A DNA stretch of 64,000 bases from Triticum aestivum (lineage: Eukaryota > Streptophyta > Magnoliopsida > Poales > Poaceae): the NCBI RefSeq assembly GCF_018294505.1, contig NC_057809.1, forward strand, positions 138,668,979-138,732,978. Direction: 5' to 3'. Below, one piece after another: positions 45,242 to 56,814 of this stretch (positions are counted from its first letter, which is position 1; every line of letters begins with the position of its first letter). Both the position numbers and the translations under genes were made by a program. A model generated the notes under the pieces. It had not been told where the DNA came from, searched no databases, and saw only the letters and a program-made list of their open reading frames with translations.

Positions 45242-47892
45242 CTCGATTCAATCGTACACTAATCATACACGCAAATGTGTACGATCAAGATCAAGGACTC
45301 ACGGGAAGGTATCACAACACAACTCTAGACACAAATTAAAATAATACAAGCTTTATATTACAAGCCAGGGGCCTCGAGGGCTCGAATACATAAGCTTGAA
45401 TACACAAGAGTCAGCGGAAGCAAGAATATCTGAGCACAAACATGAGTTAGACAAGATTGCCTTAAGAAGGCTAGCACAAAAGCAACAATGATCGAAAAGG
45501 CAAGGCCTCCTGCCTGGGAGCCTCCTAACTACTCCTAGTCGTCTGCGGTCTTCATGTAGTAGTAGGCATCCTCCGGGTAGTAGTAGTCGTCAGTGGCATC
45601 GTCTGGCTCCTGGGATCCGTCATCTGGTCGCAACAATCGGGTATGGGGGAAAAAGAAGTAGAAAAGCAACCGTGAGTACTCATCCAAAGTACTCGCAAGA
45701 CTTACATTAGATCTAAACTAAGTATGCATATGTATCAAAGGGAAAGGGTTGTATCTGTGGACTAAACTGCAGAATGCCAGAAGAGAAGGGGGAAAACCTA
45801 GCCTATCGAAGACTAGCATCTTCTGGAAACCACCATCTTGCAGCAAACAGGAGGGAGTAGAGTAGCATAAAGTAAAGTAGCAGTAGTGTTATCAACCTCG
45901 GCCAGAGATCCTTTCTCGACTCCCTGCGAGAAAGCAATCCCAGAGCCATACTATCCAGTTATCATCACAAACCAATTCTCATCAGCATCCAGTTCTCATC
46001 ACAAGTATCCAGTTCTAGTTGTATCAATCGGGATACAACTCCAAGTATCCGTTACCGTAGGACATGCTATCTATAGATGTTTTCTTCCTTGCAGGGGTGC
46101 ACCAACTTACCCACCACGCTCGATTAACTCCGGCCGGACACATTTTCCTGGGTCATGCCCGGCCTCGGCCAAACAATACGCCGCAACCCGACCTAGGCTT
46201 AATAGAGAGGCCAGCACGCCGGACTAAACCTATGCCCCCAGGGGTCATGGGCCATCTCCCCGGGAACTCCTGCACGTTGCGAACGCGGCCGGTGAGCAGA
46301 CCTAGCTACCTCCTTCAACAAGGTAGGTGCTTTCTAGTCCAACCCAGCGCGCGCCGCTCAGTCGCTGACGTCTATTAAACTTCGGCTGATGTATACGACG
46401 CAGAACGCCCATACTATGCCCACGTGATGGTTAGTGCTATCAGGCCAGAGGCCCCTTGGATCAAATATCCAAATCGTAGTGGATTAGGAACGCGCGGTAA
46501 TGAGCAGAGACTCACGATCGATGTGACCCCGTCGCCCCGTCTCGAGTACTTGCGGCAAGGGCTAAGAATGCCCGGCCACGCCTCGTAAGTATCTTGCGGG
46601 CACCTTCCAGGTTAACCCGACTCCACATCACTCGCTAAAGCTCGCGCGGGTACCCCTCAGGGTCGACCCGTCTTTAGTAACATGGCTCAGTGTAAAGTCA
46701 TAGTAATCATAGTAACTATGTGTCTAACACCAAAGGGAAAACCCGAGGAATCACCCTCGGTGAATTCCACTCGATGTTGTCATCAAGGTGAACGTAAGAG
46801 GATCCACCCTCGAGGTTCACACTTGAGGGGTTGCACGACAGAGCCATGCCGGAAGTGGTTAAGGAGGAAATCACCCTCGATGACCACGACCGGATAGCTA
46901 CACTACAGAGATCTCATCAGGAGTGATGTAAGAGGTTCCACCCTCGACACTCAATGGTAACTCTGCAGAGTCATACAACTAGGGGGGTGATGTGCGGTGT
47001 CGGGGCCTGGACGTCGATCACGTTGATCGAGTCATCGAACATAAAGCGGGGCAACTAGGACAAGGTGGGGTCACTGATGGATCACTAACCATCCTATACT
47101 AAGCAGTTTAGGTTAAGCAGGTAAGGTATGAAAGCAGGTAACAACAACAAGCTATGCATCAGAGTAGGATCATACAGAAAGCAGTAGTAGTTCTAATGCA
47201 AGCATGAGAGGGAAAGAAATGGGCGATATCGAAATGCTCAAGGGGGGTTTGCTTGCCTGGTTGCTCTGGCAAGGAGGGGACGTCGTCGACGTAGTCGATC
47301 ACAGGGGCAGCATCGGTCTCGGGGTTCTACCGGAGAGAAGAGGGGAAAGAAACAATAAATATCAAGCAAACATAGCATCACAAAGCATAACGTGGCAATA
47401 TACTGTGCTGGGTGTGACCTAATGTATGGCTACACGATATAGGTGAAGGGGGAATTCAACCGGGAATGTAATCCCGGTTCCGGACCTGTGTCAGATAGAT
47501 GACCGGAGGGGGAAAGTTCCATGTTCAGATAGTTAGATGCGTCTGACAGGTAAACGGACCGCGTATTCGGATTCGTCTCGTCGTTCTGAGCAATTTTCAT
47601 GTACAAACTTTTTCCATCCGAGTTACGGATTATTTTAATATTAATTTTCAAAGATTTAAACAATATTCTCAAATTATTATTAATTCGAAATTAAAAGCTA
47701 AAATGCTAGATGCACCCAGCACAGGGTACACAGAAGTGTACCCAGGGGCTGACAGGTGGGCCAGGGGGTCCGAGTTGACCAGTCAACGTTTGACTAGTCA
47801 ACAGGGGGTGGGGGCCCCTGTCATTGACTCATTAGCTAAAAAGCAGTTAATTAGGCAGTTAACTAAACTAATTATGTTAATTAATTAACTTA

Positions 47893-47940
47893 CTAATTAT
47901 TATTATTATTATTATTATTTTATTTTATTTATTTATTTCT
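47893..47940 (+). repeat. ATT/TTTA microsatellite
   Basis: A run of ATT units passes into TTTTA and TTTA units. Confidence 0.9.
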
Positions 47941-48128
47941 CTTTTTTTTGGAAAAGGGGGCGTGGGGACCTTTTGGCAGTGGCACAAGGCCAGCCCAGCG
48001 GGGCAGGTTAATGGGAGAAGCCCCTGGGGTCGGGCGCTCGCCCAGCAGGGCCAGCGAGGCCATGGCCACGGCCGGTGGCAGCCCCAGGCGGGTGGCCACC
48101 GGCGAGGAGGAGGGCCGCGAGTGGGGGG

Positions 48129-48615
48129 NNNNNNNNNNNNNNNNNNNNNNNNNNNNNNNNNNNNNNNNNNNNNNNNNNNNNNNNNNNNNNNNNNNNNNNN
48201 NNNNNNNNNNNNNNNNNNNNNNNNNNNNNNNNNNNNNNNNNNNNNNNNNNNNNNNNNNNNNNNNNNNNNNNNNNNNNNNNNNNNNNNNNNNNNNNNNNNN
48301 NNNNNNNNNNNNNNNNNNNNNNNNNNNNNNNNNNNNNNNNNNNNNNNNNNNNNNNNNNNNNNNNNNNNNNNNNNNNNNNNNNNNNNNNNNNNNNNNNNNN
48401 NNNNNNNNNNNNNNNNNNNNNNNNNNNNNNNNNNNNNNNNNNNNNNNNNNNNNNNNNNNNNNNNNNNNNNNNNNNNNNNNNNNNNNNNNNNNNNNNNNNN
48501 NNNNNNNNNNNNNNNNNNNNNNNNNNNNNNNNNNNNNNNNNNNNNNNNNNNNNNNNNNNNNNNNNNNNNNNNNNNNNNNNNNNNNNNNNNNNNNNNNNNN
48601 NNNNNNNNNNNNNNN
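48129..48615. other. Assembly gap of N bases
   Basis: 487 N bases within a GC-rich block (about 48000-49250). Long frames drawn across it are artefacts. Confidence 0.99.
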
Positions 48616-49796
48616 GCGGCGGGAGGTGCAAGGGTGGGGCGACGGCGAGCATCGTGACCAGGCGAGCACTGGGGCAGGGAGGTGGCGGTAGCCGTTGCAG
48701 GCGGCCGCGCAAGGAGAGTGGGGGCGACAGGCGTGTGGGCGGAGCAGCAGGGCGCGGTGAGCGCGACGGGCGGAGCGCGTAGGCGCGGCGAGCATGGCCG
48801 GTGCAGGTGCGTGCGCCGACATGGTGGCACTCGAGACAACAAAGAGAGAGGGGAGATGTAGGAGGGGTGGTGCGCTCACGACCGTTGCCGAGTAAGGGGC
48901 GAGGCTCGTAGGAGTCAGCGTGGAGGAGGACGGGGACGATCCGGCGAGGGGAGGGGGAGGTCCGGCGACGGCGTGGCGTCGGTTGGCGGCGTCTTGGTTC
49001 CTGCGAGGGAGCTCCGAGCGGCGGCGGCGTCGTGGCCGAGCCCCAGTTCCAAATCAGGGGCGGAGGGGACGAGGCGGCGCGCGGACGGGCGTCGGGGGCG
49101 AGGTGAGGCAGCGACGGCGACGGGCGCCCTGGGCGCGGGAGGGCCTCCAGATCGAGCGGGGCAGGGGGTTCGTGCGAGAGAGGGGATCGTGGGGGATGGG
49201 GGAAAGTGGATCGGGGTCAGGAGAAGTGGGGGCTTCTGTTAGATATTTCGGGCGCATAGAAGGGGATAAGGGAGGACGGAGTGGGCCGGCCTGGTTGGTC
49301 CAGAGGCCAGTTGGGCTGAGGCCCACGAGGGACGGGAGGCCCTTTTTCTTTAGCCTTTGTTTTTCTTTATTGTTTTCTTTTAACAACCTCCATTTGCATT
49401 TAGTTAAGCACCAAATGACTTTGCAAATATGTGGGGTGGACAAAACAAGTACTAGGGAAAAATGAGCCCTGCCACAAAAGTTTGGGAGGCTTTTAAAATA
49501 GTTTGTCATTTTTATAATGTAAAAAGGCATTTAATCTATTGTTTTAGCGACTGTTTTAAAGTGGTTTAGGCCATTTAAACACCTTTCAAAAAGTTGGTCC
49601 ACCATTAATATTAACAAATGATTATTTGCCATATGATGAACATTTTAGTTTTCATGTCAGAGAAATATGGATTTTTGACTTCAGATTGGATTTGAATTTA
49701 AATTGTGACTTGGATCAAGTAAAGATTAGCAACAGTAGTATGATGACATGACACCATCAATAGAAGATTACTGTAGCATGACACTGGGCTGTTACA

Positions 49797-52337
49797 CTCT
49801 CCCACCCCTCGATAGCAGGCGGTAAAAAAATCTCTCATCCCGCAGGCACGAGAAACCCGAAAAACCAGCCCACGCTCCCACCATCGTCGCTCAAGAAAAA
49901 AAACTGCCGCCAGACAAACACGTCTCCTCCCCACCTCTGCCCGCCTCTCGCTCCCGATCTCGTCTCTCTCCTGCCAAATATCGTCGAACGAGCGCAGTGG
50001 AGGCACCGAGAAGGAGGAGGTCGCCTCGCTCGCTTTTGCTGCTCACGATCATGCCCACCGCCGAGCCCCAAGTCGCGGGACACCGGGCGCGGCCACCCCC
50101 AATGCCGCCTTCGCAGGGACGGGAAGAGCAGGGCCGCGGGAGTCGGCGAGGCCTCCAAGGAGGGCGCCGTCCCCGAACCCGACCCCCACCCCCAGGCGAG
50201 TTCCGGTTCCACCACCCTGTAATCTGCTCGAGACCGCCTCCCCGCGTGTGTCTTCATTGCCATCCGGTGGACACGCCCACCACGTCGACGAAGCTTCCGC
50301 ACTACTTTTTGGTTTTTCTTCCTGATGCCTAATTTTTGGCTCTCAGTGTTTAATTCTTCTTGGTTTGTTTGGAATTACAGGCCTTATTCCTGGATTGGGT
50401 CTTGTGACCACAAACCTAGAGACATACAAGATCGATGAGGTAGACGTTGTTCAATTTGTTTAGTGATCTACTCTTTTCCTCAAGGTTGAAGGATCCTTTC
50501 TTCATGTGCGTCTTCCTCCTGCAGATGTGATCGTTGGTAGTAACTAAGGTGGTTTGGTGTTTCATGAAGTTTTACAGATTGGTGCTCACGCCGTGGTGGT
50601 ATGCCAGCTATTGCAGCATGTGTTAGCAATCAACACCAGGACTCCATAAAGACCCAAAGAGAAGCAGAGGAACAATGAAGATATGTATATACCGAGCATG
50701 TAGTGCAGCCTGCAAGTTGCCGGCATTCTTCAGGTTGCTCTTGATGTCCACGTTGAGCATAGATATCCTACTTGTCTATGCATTTGAGTTCTAATTACAA
50801 TATAATTGTGAATATTTTTCTTTGCAGAACTATCGAACAACTTAAATTAACAAGTTGGCAACCCTTGAATGTGTAGAACAGTAGCGAGGAGATTGTTGCC
50901 GAGCTTACAAATCACTATGCCCAGCACACACATATCTGATTTCCTCATGTTGGCCTTTTTACATCCAGAAAAAGACTGTCCAAATAACACCTATGGTCAA
51001 TTTAAATTGTCAATGGCTGTTTGTTTTATACACATTATTTTCTAAATTTTTGTCAAACTTCAACACATATATACTTCTAACAGAGTCAAACATGCTACAT
51101 GCATATCATTTTCTTAGATGGTATATAAGGCTTGAATAGTAATTGTGGGTTCTCACGTACTATGTATACGTAAGAGAGACTACATGGATGACATATCATT
51201 AGAAAAATTGAAAGAATTATGGTGGCTATTAATTTGCTTGAAATGATTACCCCACTACAATGCTTCTCATAGCTTTATTGTTCTGTGATGCAAGCATATG
51301 TGTTCTGAAGCCTTTTTTGCCAGGGAACTCTGAAGCATGTGGTTCAAGTAAATATTGTACGGTCAGGGAAAATCTTTGCATATTCAGGAGCAGACCGCAA
51401 GCTGCTGGTGCGAAAACACAATTGGTACCGTACATCAGGCAAAGCTTCACTACAGAGTTCTGCATAGGGATATGCATTTTGCAAAGGTATTGACCTTCTT
51501 TTCAGTGAGGCAAATAGAAATTGACACATGTTCTCATTGTGCCAACGATTTATGTGCTGCGCATTGGTTTGTAATTTTCTGTGCATTTGGTATGAAATTT
51601 ATCACTCGCTTTTGATTGTTTTTTCCCAATGAGAGGCCTTGCTAATAGATTGTCATCTCTCATTGTACTATGATTGTGGAAGATGCAATATCTTTAGTAT
51701 TTTGAGCAACGACATCCTCCAAGAAGGTGCATCGAATGCATTCTAGGACCTGGGAGACAAAGCTGAATCCATTATTGTGAAGATGAGCAAGTAGTTGAAT
51801 GTTTTGTAAAGAACAAATTCCAGAACAGAAACATGATGAGATGGTTCAGCCAGGTCACAACTCTAATAATCACTAACTACAGTAATACCTAAATATTTCA
51901 CTTTTCTAAAATGATTGTCTTATTTTACTTTTTATTACTCAAGCTCGAGCAACATTTCTGCTACATTGGAATTTACTACTTCCAGTCAGTGTGTTCTTGG
52001 TTATACATGGGAGTCAAAAAAATGCAGACTCCTTTCTTTGCTGCATGATTGTAGATGGCTACCAAATAGGAATTTTTTTCAACCTTCAGTAAATATAGAT
52101 GTATTTTGTACGTGCAGGTTTGATGCATGACATGATTGCAGATGCGTGTAGATTTCAGCTTGTGCAAGATAAAAAATGAAGGTAAGGAGGGAGGGGCAGA
52201 AGAAATGATGATTGTCGAGGGGGGAAGAAGCGGGATAAAATCAGTTTATTGATGGTAACCACATTCCATCTTGTTCAACTAATCATCATGTTCAACTAAT
52301 TTTTGATCTGGGATTACTGATCACTATGTTTTTTTAT
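49797..52337 (+). other. Helitron interior with possible captured gene pieces
   Basis: The right direct-repeat copy is followed by a GC-rich stretch (about 49912-50310) and then AT-rich, intron-like sequence with short exon-like islands. One island at about 50384-50440 is bounded by CAG and GAG|GTAGAC and reads LIPGLGLVTTNLETYKIDE. Another is at about 51330-51486. Plant Helitrons often carry host gene fragments. I cannot name a donor, and no full-length gene is present. Confidence 0.4.
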
Positions 52338-52366
52338 CCCGTGGCAACGCACGGGCATTAAACTAG
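52338..52366 (+). terminator. Helitron 3' terminal hairpin and CTAG
   Basis: A 6-bp stem CCCGTG/CACGGG with loop GCAACG, then CATTAAA and CTAG. This structure ends rolling-circle transposition in Helitrons. It is not a transcription terminator. Confidence 0.85.
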
Positions 52367-52948
52367 TCCCACATAATTTTAAAAGGCAAGTTACAATTAG
52401 GTGGTTGAACAATAGGTGCAGAAATTAAAGCTTTCTTGAGTGTTTCGAAGGCTTCTAAATAGTCATCATCAAAAACAAAAGGAACATCCTTTTGCAAAAT
52501 ATTTGTAAGAGGCCTAGAAATTTTAGAGAAGTCTTTGATAAGTCTCCTACAGAAACCAGCATGACCTAGGAAACTATGAATACCTTTGATATCTTTAGGA
52601 TAGGGCATTTTCTCAATTGCATCAACCTTAGCTTTGTCCATTTCAATACCTCTTTCAGAAATTTTCTGGCCCAAGACAATACCTTCATTAACCATAAAGT
52701 GGCACTTCTCCTAATTCAAGACAAGATTTGTTTGTTCACATCTTTGCAAAACTCGATCAAGATTGTTTAAATAATCATCAAAAGACTTCCCATAAACAAA
52801 GAAGTCATCCATGAAAATCTCAACAATCTTTTCACAAAAGTCAGAGAATATAGCAGTCATACATCTTTGAAGGGTAGCAGGTGCATTGCATAAACCAAAA
52901 GGCATATGTCTATAAGCATAAGTTCCAAAAGGACAAGTAAAAGTAGTC
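52367..52948 (-). pseudogene. E5 pol: reverse transcriptase C-terminal part
   Basis: From 52948 leftward it encodes TTFTCPFGTYAYRHMPFGLC, the catalytic IFMDDFFVYG, an in-frame TAG at about 52708-52710 where Trp is expected before EKCHFMV, and the connection (GHAGFCRRLIKDFSKISRPL, PIVQPPNCNLPFKIM). It is cut on the right by the LTR of E6 and on the left by the Helitron. Confidence 0.9.
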
Positions 52949-54329
52949 TGATAACCCACAAGTATAGGGGATTGCAACAGTTTTCGAGGGTAGAGTATTC
53001 AACCCAAATTTATTGATTCGACACAAGGGGAGCCAAAGAATATTCTTGAGTATTAGCAGCTGATTTATCTATTCAACCACACTTGAAAGACTTAATATAT
53101 GTAGCAAAGTATTTAATAGCAAAGTAGTATGGAAGTAATGGTAACAGTGACAAAAGTAACAGTAGAAGTATTGTAGCAATCGTAATAGTGGCAACAGAAA
53201 AATAACTTAGCAAAGATCAATATGTGAAAAGCTTGTAGGCAACGGATCAATGATGGATAATTACGTCGGATGGAATTCATCATGCAACGGTTATAACATA
53301 GGATGACATAGAACTAGCTCCAGTTCATCAATATAATGTAGGCATGTATTCTTAATATAGTCATACGTGCTTATGGAAAAGAACTTGTGTGACATCTTTT
53401 GTCCTACCCTCCCATGGCAGCGGGGTCCTATTGGAAACTAAGAGATATTAAGGCCTCCTTTTAATAGAGTATCATACCAAAGCATTAGCACTTAGTGAAT
53501 ACATGAACTCCTCAAACTACGGTCATCACTGGGAGTGCTCCCGACTATTGTCACTCCGGGGTTGCCGGATCATAACACGTAGTGGGTGACTATAACTTGC
53601 AATATCGGATCAAGAACACAAATATATTCATGAAAACATAATAGGTCCAGATCTGAAATCATGGCGCTCGGACCCTAGTGACAAGCATTAGGCATAGCAA
53701 AGTCGTAGCAACATCAATCTTAGAACATAGTGGATACTAGGGATCAAACCCTAACAAAACTAACATGATTACATGGTAAATCTCATCCAACCCATCACGG
53801 TCCAGCAAGCCTACGATGGAATTACTCACACACAGCGGTGAGCATCATGAAATTGGTGATGGACGATGGTTGGTGATGACGATGGATTCCCATCTCCGGA
53901 TCCCAAAACGGACTCCAGATCTGCCCTCCCGAGGAATAATAGGGCTTGGCGTCCGCTCCGTATCGTAAAACGCGATGAATCCTTCTATCTAATTTTTTTT
54001 CTTTCTGAAAGAGAATATATGGAGTTGGAGTTGAAGTCGGTGGAGGTCCAGGGGGGCCACAAGGTCAGAGGGCGCGCCCCCACCCTTGTGGCTAGGGTGT
54101 GGGGCCCCTACCGCTGATTCTTTCGCCAATATTTTTTTATTAATTCCAAAACTTGGCTCTGTGAAGTTTCAGGTCATTCCGAGAACTTTTTATTCTGCAC
54201 AAAAATAACACCATGGCAGTTCTGCCGAAAACAACGTCAGTCCGGGTTAGTTCCATTCAAATCATGCAAGTTAGAGTCCAAAATAAGGGCAAACGTGTTT
54301 GGAAAAGTAGATACAATGGAGACGTATCA
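52949..54329 (-). repeat. E6 3' LTR
   Basis: Plus-strand TGATAACCCAC to GACGTATCA, 1381 bp, the reverse complement of the E3 LTR type. It is followed by the minus-strand purine tract AGCTTGGAGGAGT (54330-54342). Confidence 0.9.
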
Positions 54330-54807
54330 ACTCCTCCAAGCTTAACCCATTGCTTGTCCTCAAGCAATTCAGTTGACAAACTGAAAGTGATAAAGAAAAA
54401 CTTTTACAAACTCTGTTTGATCTTGTTGTTGCAAATATGTAAAGCCAACATTCAAGTTTTCAGCAAAGATTATGAACTAACCATAATCACAATAACCCTT
54501 AGGTCGCACATTTACTCATATCAATGACATAATCAACTAGCAAGCAATAATAATAAATCTCGGATGACAACACTTTTCTCAAAACAATCATGATATGATA
54601 TAACAAGATGGTATCTCGCTAGCCCTTTCCGAGACCGCAAAACACAAATGCAAAGCACCCATGAAGATCAAGGACTCACTAAACATTGTAATTCATGGTA
54701 AAAGAGATCCAGTCACAGCCATACTCAATGTAAATTAATAACAATGCATACAAATGATAGTGGTGCTCTCTAACTGGTGATTTTTATAAGAGGATGATGA
54801 CTCAGCA

Positions 54808-54844
54808 ATAAAAGTAAATAGATAGGCCCTTCGCAGAGGGAAGC
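54808..54844 (-). other. Conserved 3'-region motif, E6 copy
   Basis: On the minus strand GCTTCCCTCTGCGAAGGGCC then TATCTATTTACTTTTAT, about 480 bases before the 3' LTR. Confidence 0.7.
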
Positions 54845-55688
54845 AGGGATTTGTAGAGGTGCCAGAGCTCGAGTTTTGAAATGGAGAGGAATAATATTTT
54901 GAGCGGTATGCTTTCATTGTCAACATAATAACTAAGAGATCTTGGTATCTTCCATGGTACATACATTATAGGTGGTTCCCAAACAGAATGGTAAAGTTTA
55001 TACCCCCCACCACCAACAAGCACACTCCATGGATGGTCCGAAACAACGGGTACCGTCCAACTAACAACAATCCTAGGGGAGTTTTGTTTGCAATTATTTT
55101 GATTTGATTAGCTTTGAGCAAGGGACTGGGCATCCCGATTACTGGCCATTTTCTCGTGAATGATGAGCGGAGTCCACTCATCGTGAGAATAACCCACCTA
55201 GCATGGAAGATATTGATAGCCCTAGTTGACACATGAGCTATCCAAGCATACAAAACAGATTATTATTTGAAGGTTTAGAGTTTGGGACATACAAATTTAC
55301 TTGGAATACTAGGTGAATACCGCATATAGGTAGGTATGGTGGACTCATATGGAACAATTTTGTGGTTTATGGAAGTGGATGCACAAGCAGTATTCCCGCT
55401 TAGTACAAGTGAAGGCTAGAAGAAGACCGGGAAGCGACCAACTAGAGAGCGACAACGATCATACACATGCATTGAGATTTACCAACATTGAATGTAAGCA
55501 TGAGTAGGATATAAATCACCATAAACATAAATATCGTAGAGGCTATGTTGATTTTGTTTCAACTACATGCGTGAACATGTGCCAAGTCAAGCCACTCGAA
55601 TCATTCAAAGGAGGATACCATCCTATCATACTACATCACAACCATTTTAATTTCCATGTTGGCACGCAAGGTAAATCATTATAAAATA

Positions 55689-56789
55689 TCTCGGTGTACA
55701 AAAAGAGGGGTACACTTTTTGTACCCCTATAACTGTGCACGGGCAGTCGGAGCCACGGGCACCACCACACTAAGCAAGGCAAGGGAGGTGAGCCAAGGTA
55801 AGGCCGAAGCTCAGGAGGAGCAGAACGACACCAAGACCAAGACCACGAAGAGCAAAGGGGACGAAGCGGACCCCCCCGGCAAGATCTGTGCCGGAAGGCG
55901 GTTTTAGCAAACCCGGCAAGACCCTTGCCGTGGCAGCTCGCCCCACACCTACGGAGTGGGTCACCCTTGAGTCCACTGCCCCCATGGGGCAAGGATTCGG
56001 GAGACATCCCCGTGGTGGCATGCAGATCTTTGTGAAGACATTCAAGATCAGATACACCCTTTAGAAGATGATGATCCTTGGCGGGATCCCAGCAAAGAAG
56101 GACCATAAGGCCCCCGGCAAGAGCCTTGCCGGGGATAACAGCAGGCGCCACGGCAAGACCCTTGCCGGGGCCCCGGCAAGGCCCTTGCCAAGAACACCCG
56201 TAAAGGCCACCATCAGGCCCACGTCAGTCAAACCTCCATCGCCGTTCGCATGCAGCTGCTGACCCAACCAGCTGGGAAGGCACCTGCGTGGTGGCATGTG
56301 GATCTTCATGGAGACCCACCACTGCGCCACCTCAGCTGCCTGCCTGCCTACATGGCACCGCGGGCGCCGCTGGCCAGGGTACGTGTCAACACGAGAGGGA
56401 GCGGCGATGGACGAGACAGGGCTCTCCCCCGTCCCCGATAAAGCAAGGACACCTGGGCAAGATGCATTAAATGCGCCTTGTCATGTAATGCAAGGGATAA
56501 CCTCACATCACTATACCCTTTCTACCTCTTGTGTGCCACTGTGGCAGCCCCTTTCCTATAAAAGGAGGCCCGAGGCGACCAGGAGGAGGATTCGGCTTTT
56601 TGAAGCTCCTCACGCCCCATAGCTAGCTCAAGAACATAGATATACAATCCACCAAAGCAGGAGTAGGGTTTTCGCATCCTCGCGGCCCGAACCTGGATAA
56701 ACGAACCGTGTGCTATCTGTTTGATCCGCTCTTCTCACGACCCCGCGCCCCGCAACCGTAGTAGGGATTCTTGTGATCCCATAGGTGTC
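55689..56789 (+). repeat. E8 inverted LTR copy (left palindrome arm)
   Basis: It begins TCTCGGTGTACAAAAAGAGG and runs to CCCATAGGTGTC. It is the reverse complement of 56815-57927 by eye, except for the outermost 13 bases next to the centre. A TATA CTATAAAAGG lies at about 56557-56566 in this orientation. Confidence 0.88.
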
Positions 56790-56814
56790 ATTTCCCTACC
56801 TGGCGCGCCAAAGA
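56790..56814 (-). other. E8 primer-binding site between inverted LTRs
   Basis: On the minus strand TCTTTGGCGCGCCAGGTAGG directly follows the LTR end. TTTGGCGCGCCAGGTAGGG is a familiar post-LTR string of grass Gypsy elements. Confidence 0.75.

Larger units (their letters stand above)
45242..49796 (-). mobile_element. Unclassified inserted segment inside the Helitron
   Basis: Its right end reads TGTAACAGCCC on the minus strand, as at the start of some LTRs, while the left end has no clear matching terminus. It includes a minus-strand stretch encoding DYYYPEDAYYYMKTADD near 45540-45620 and many dispersed short frames. The right third is very GC-rich and contains a gap. No gag or pol was recognised. 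Confidence 0.45.
45075..52366 (+). mobile_element. Helitron (7.3 kb) inserted in E5 pol
   Basis: The 5' end is TCTCTACTATTAAAG, close to the plant Helitron 5' consensus. The 3' end has a CCCGTG/CACGGG hairpin (52338-52355) seven bases before CTAG (52363-52366), agreeing with the plant Helitron 3' consensus at every position I recall. It sits between host A (45074) and T (52367) without target duplication. Joining the flanks gives an unbroken frame from reverse transcriptase into RNase H (KIMWDASDYAVG). No Rep/helicase gene is visible, so it is non-autonomous. The interior holds a repeat-flanked insert and possible captured exons. Confidence 0.9.
32436..52948 (-). mobile_element. E5: formerly autonomous Gypsy element, host of Copia A, Copia B, Helitron and E6
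   Basis: Its pieces are 32436-34850, 43385-45074 and 52367-52948. In minus-strand order they read reverse transcriptase, RNase H, integrase, an extra ORF, noncoding tail, purine tract and the first 50 bp of a 3' LTR. Continuity is supported because removal of Copia B joins the integrase C-terminus to its stop, and removal of the Helitron joins reverse transcriptase to RNase H in frame. The element continues beyond 52949 under E6. Confidence 0.88.
52949..55688 (-). mobile_element. E6: Sabrina-like element, 3' part
   Basis: The 3' LTR (52949-54329) and purine tract are followed by about 1.36 kb of the 3' noncoding interior, matching E3 from about 25720 to 27068 in reverse. It ends at 55688, where E8 is inserted. 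The remainder should lie beyond the window. It is inserted in the reverse transcriptase gene of E5. Confidence 0.88.

Noticed and set aside
47925..48879. Several long reading frames of 230-316 codons on both strands
   Set aside because: They run through the N gap and exist only because N codons are not stops. The flanks are GC-rich low-complexity sequence without recognisable domains.
51330..51620. Fragment reading VLHRDMHFAK, reminiscent of a protein kinase catalytic loop
   Set aside because: A single short match in one of several frames, lacking the flanking kinase motifs. Kept only as part of a general possible-captured-exon note.
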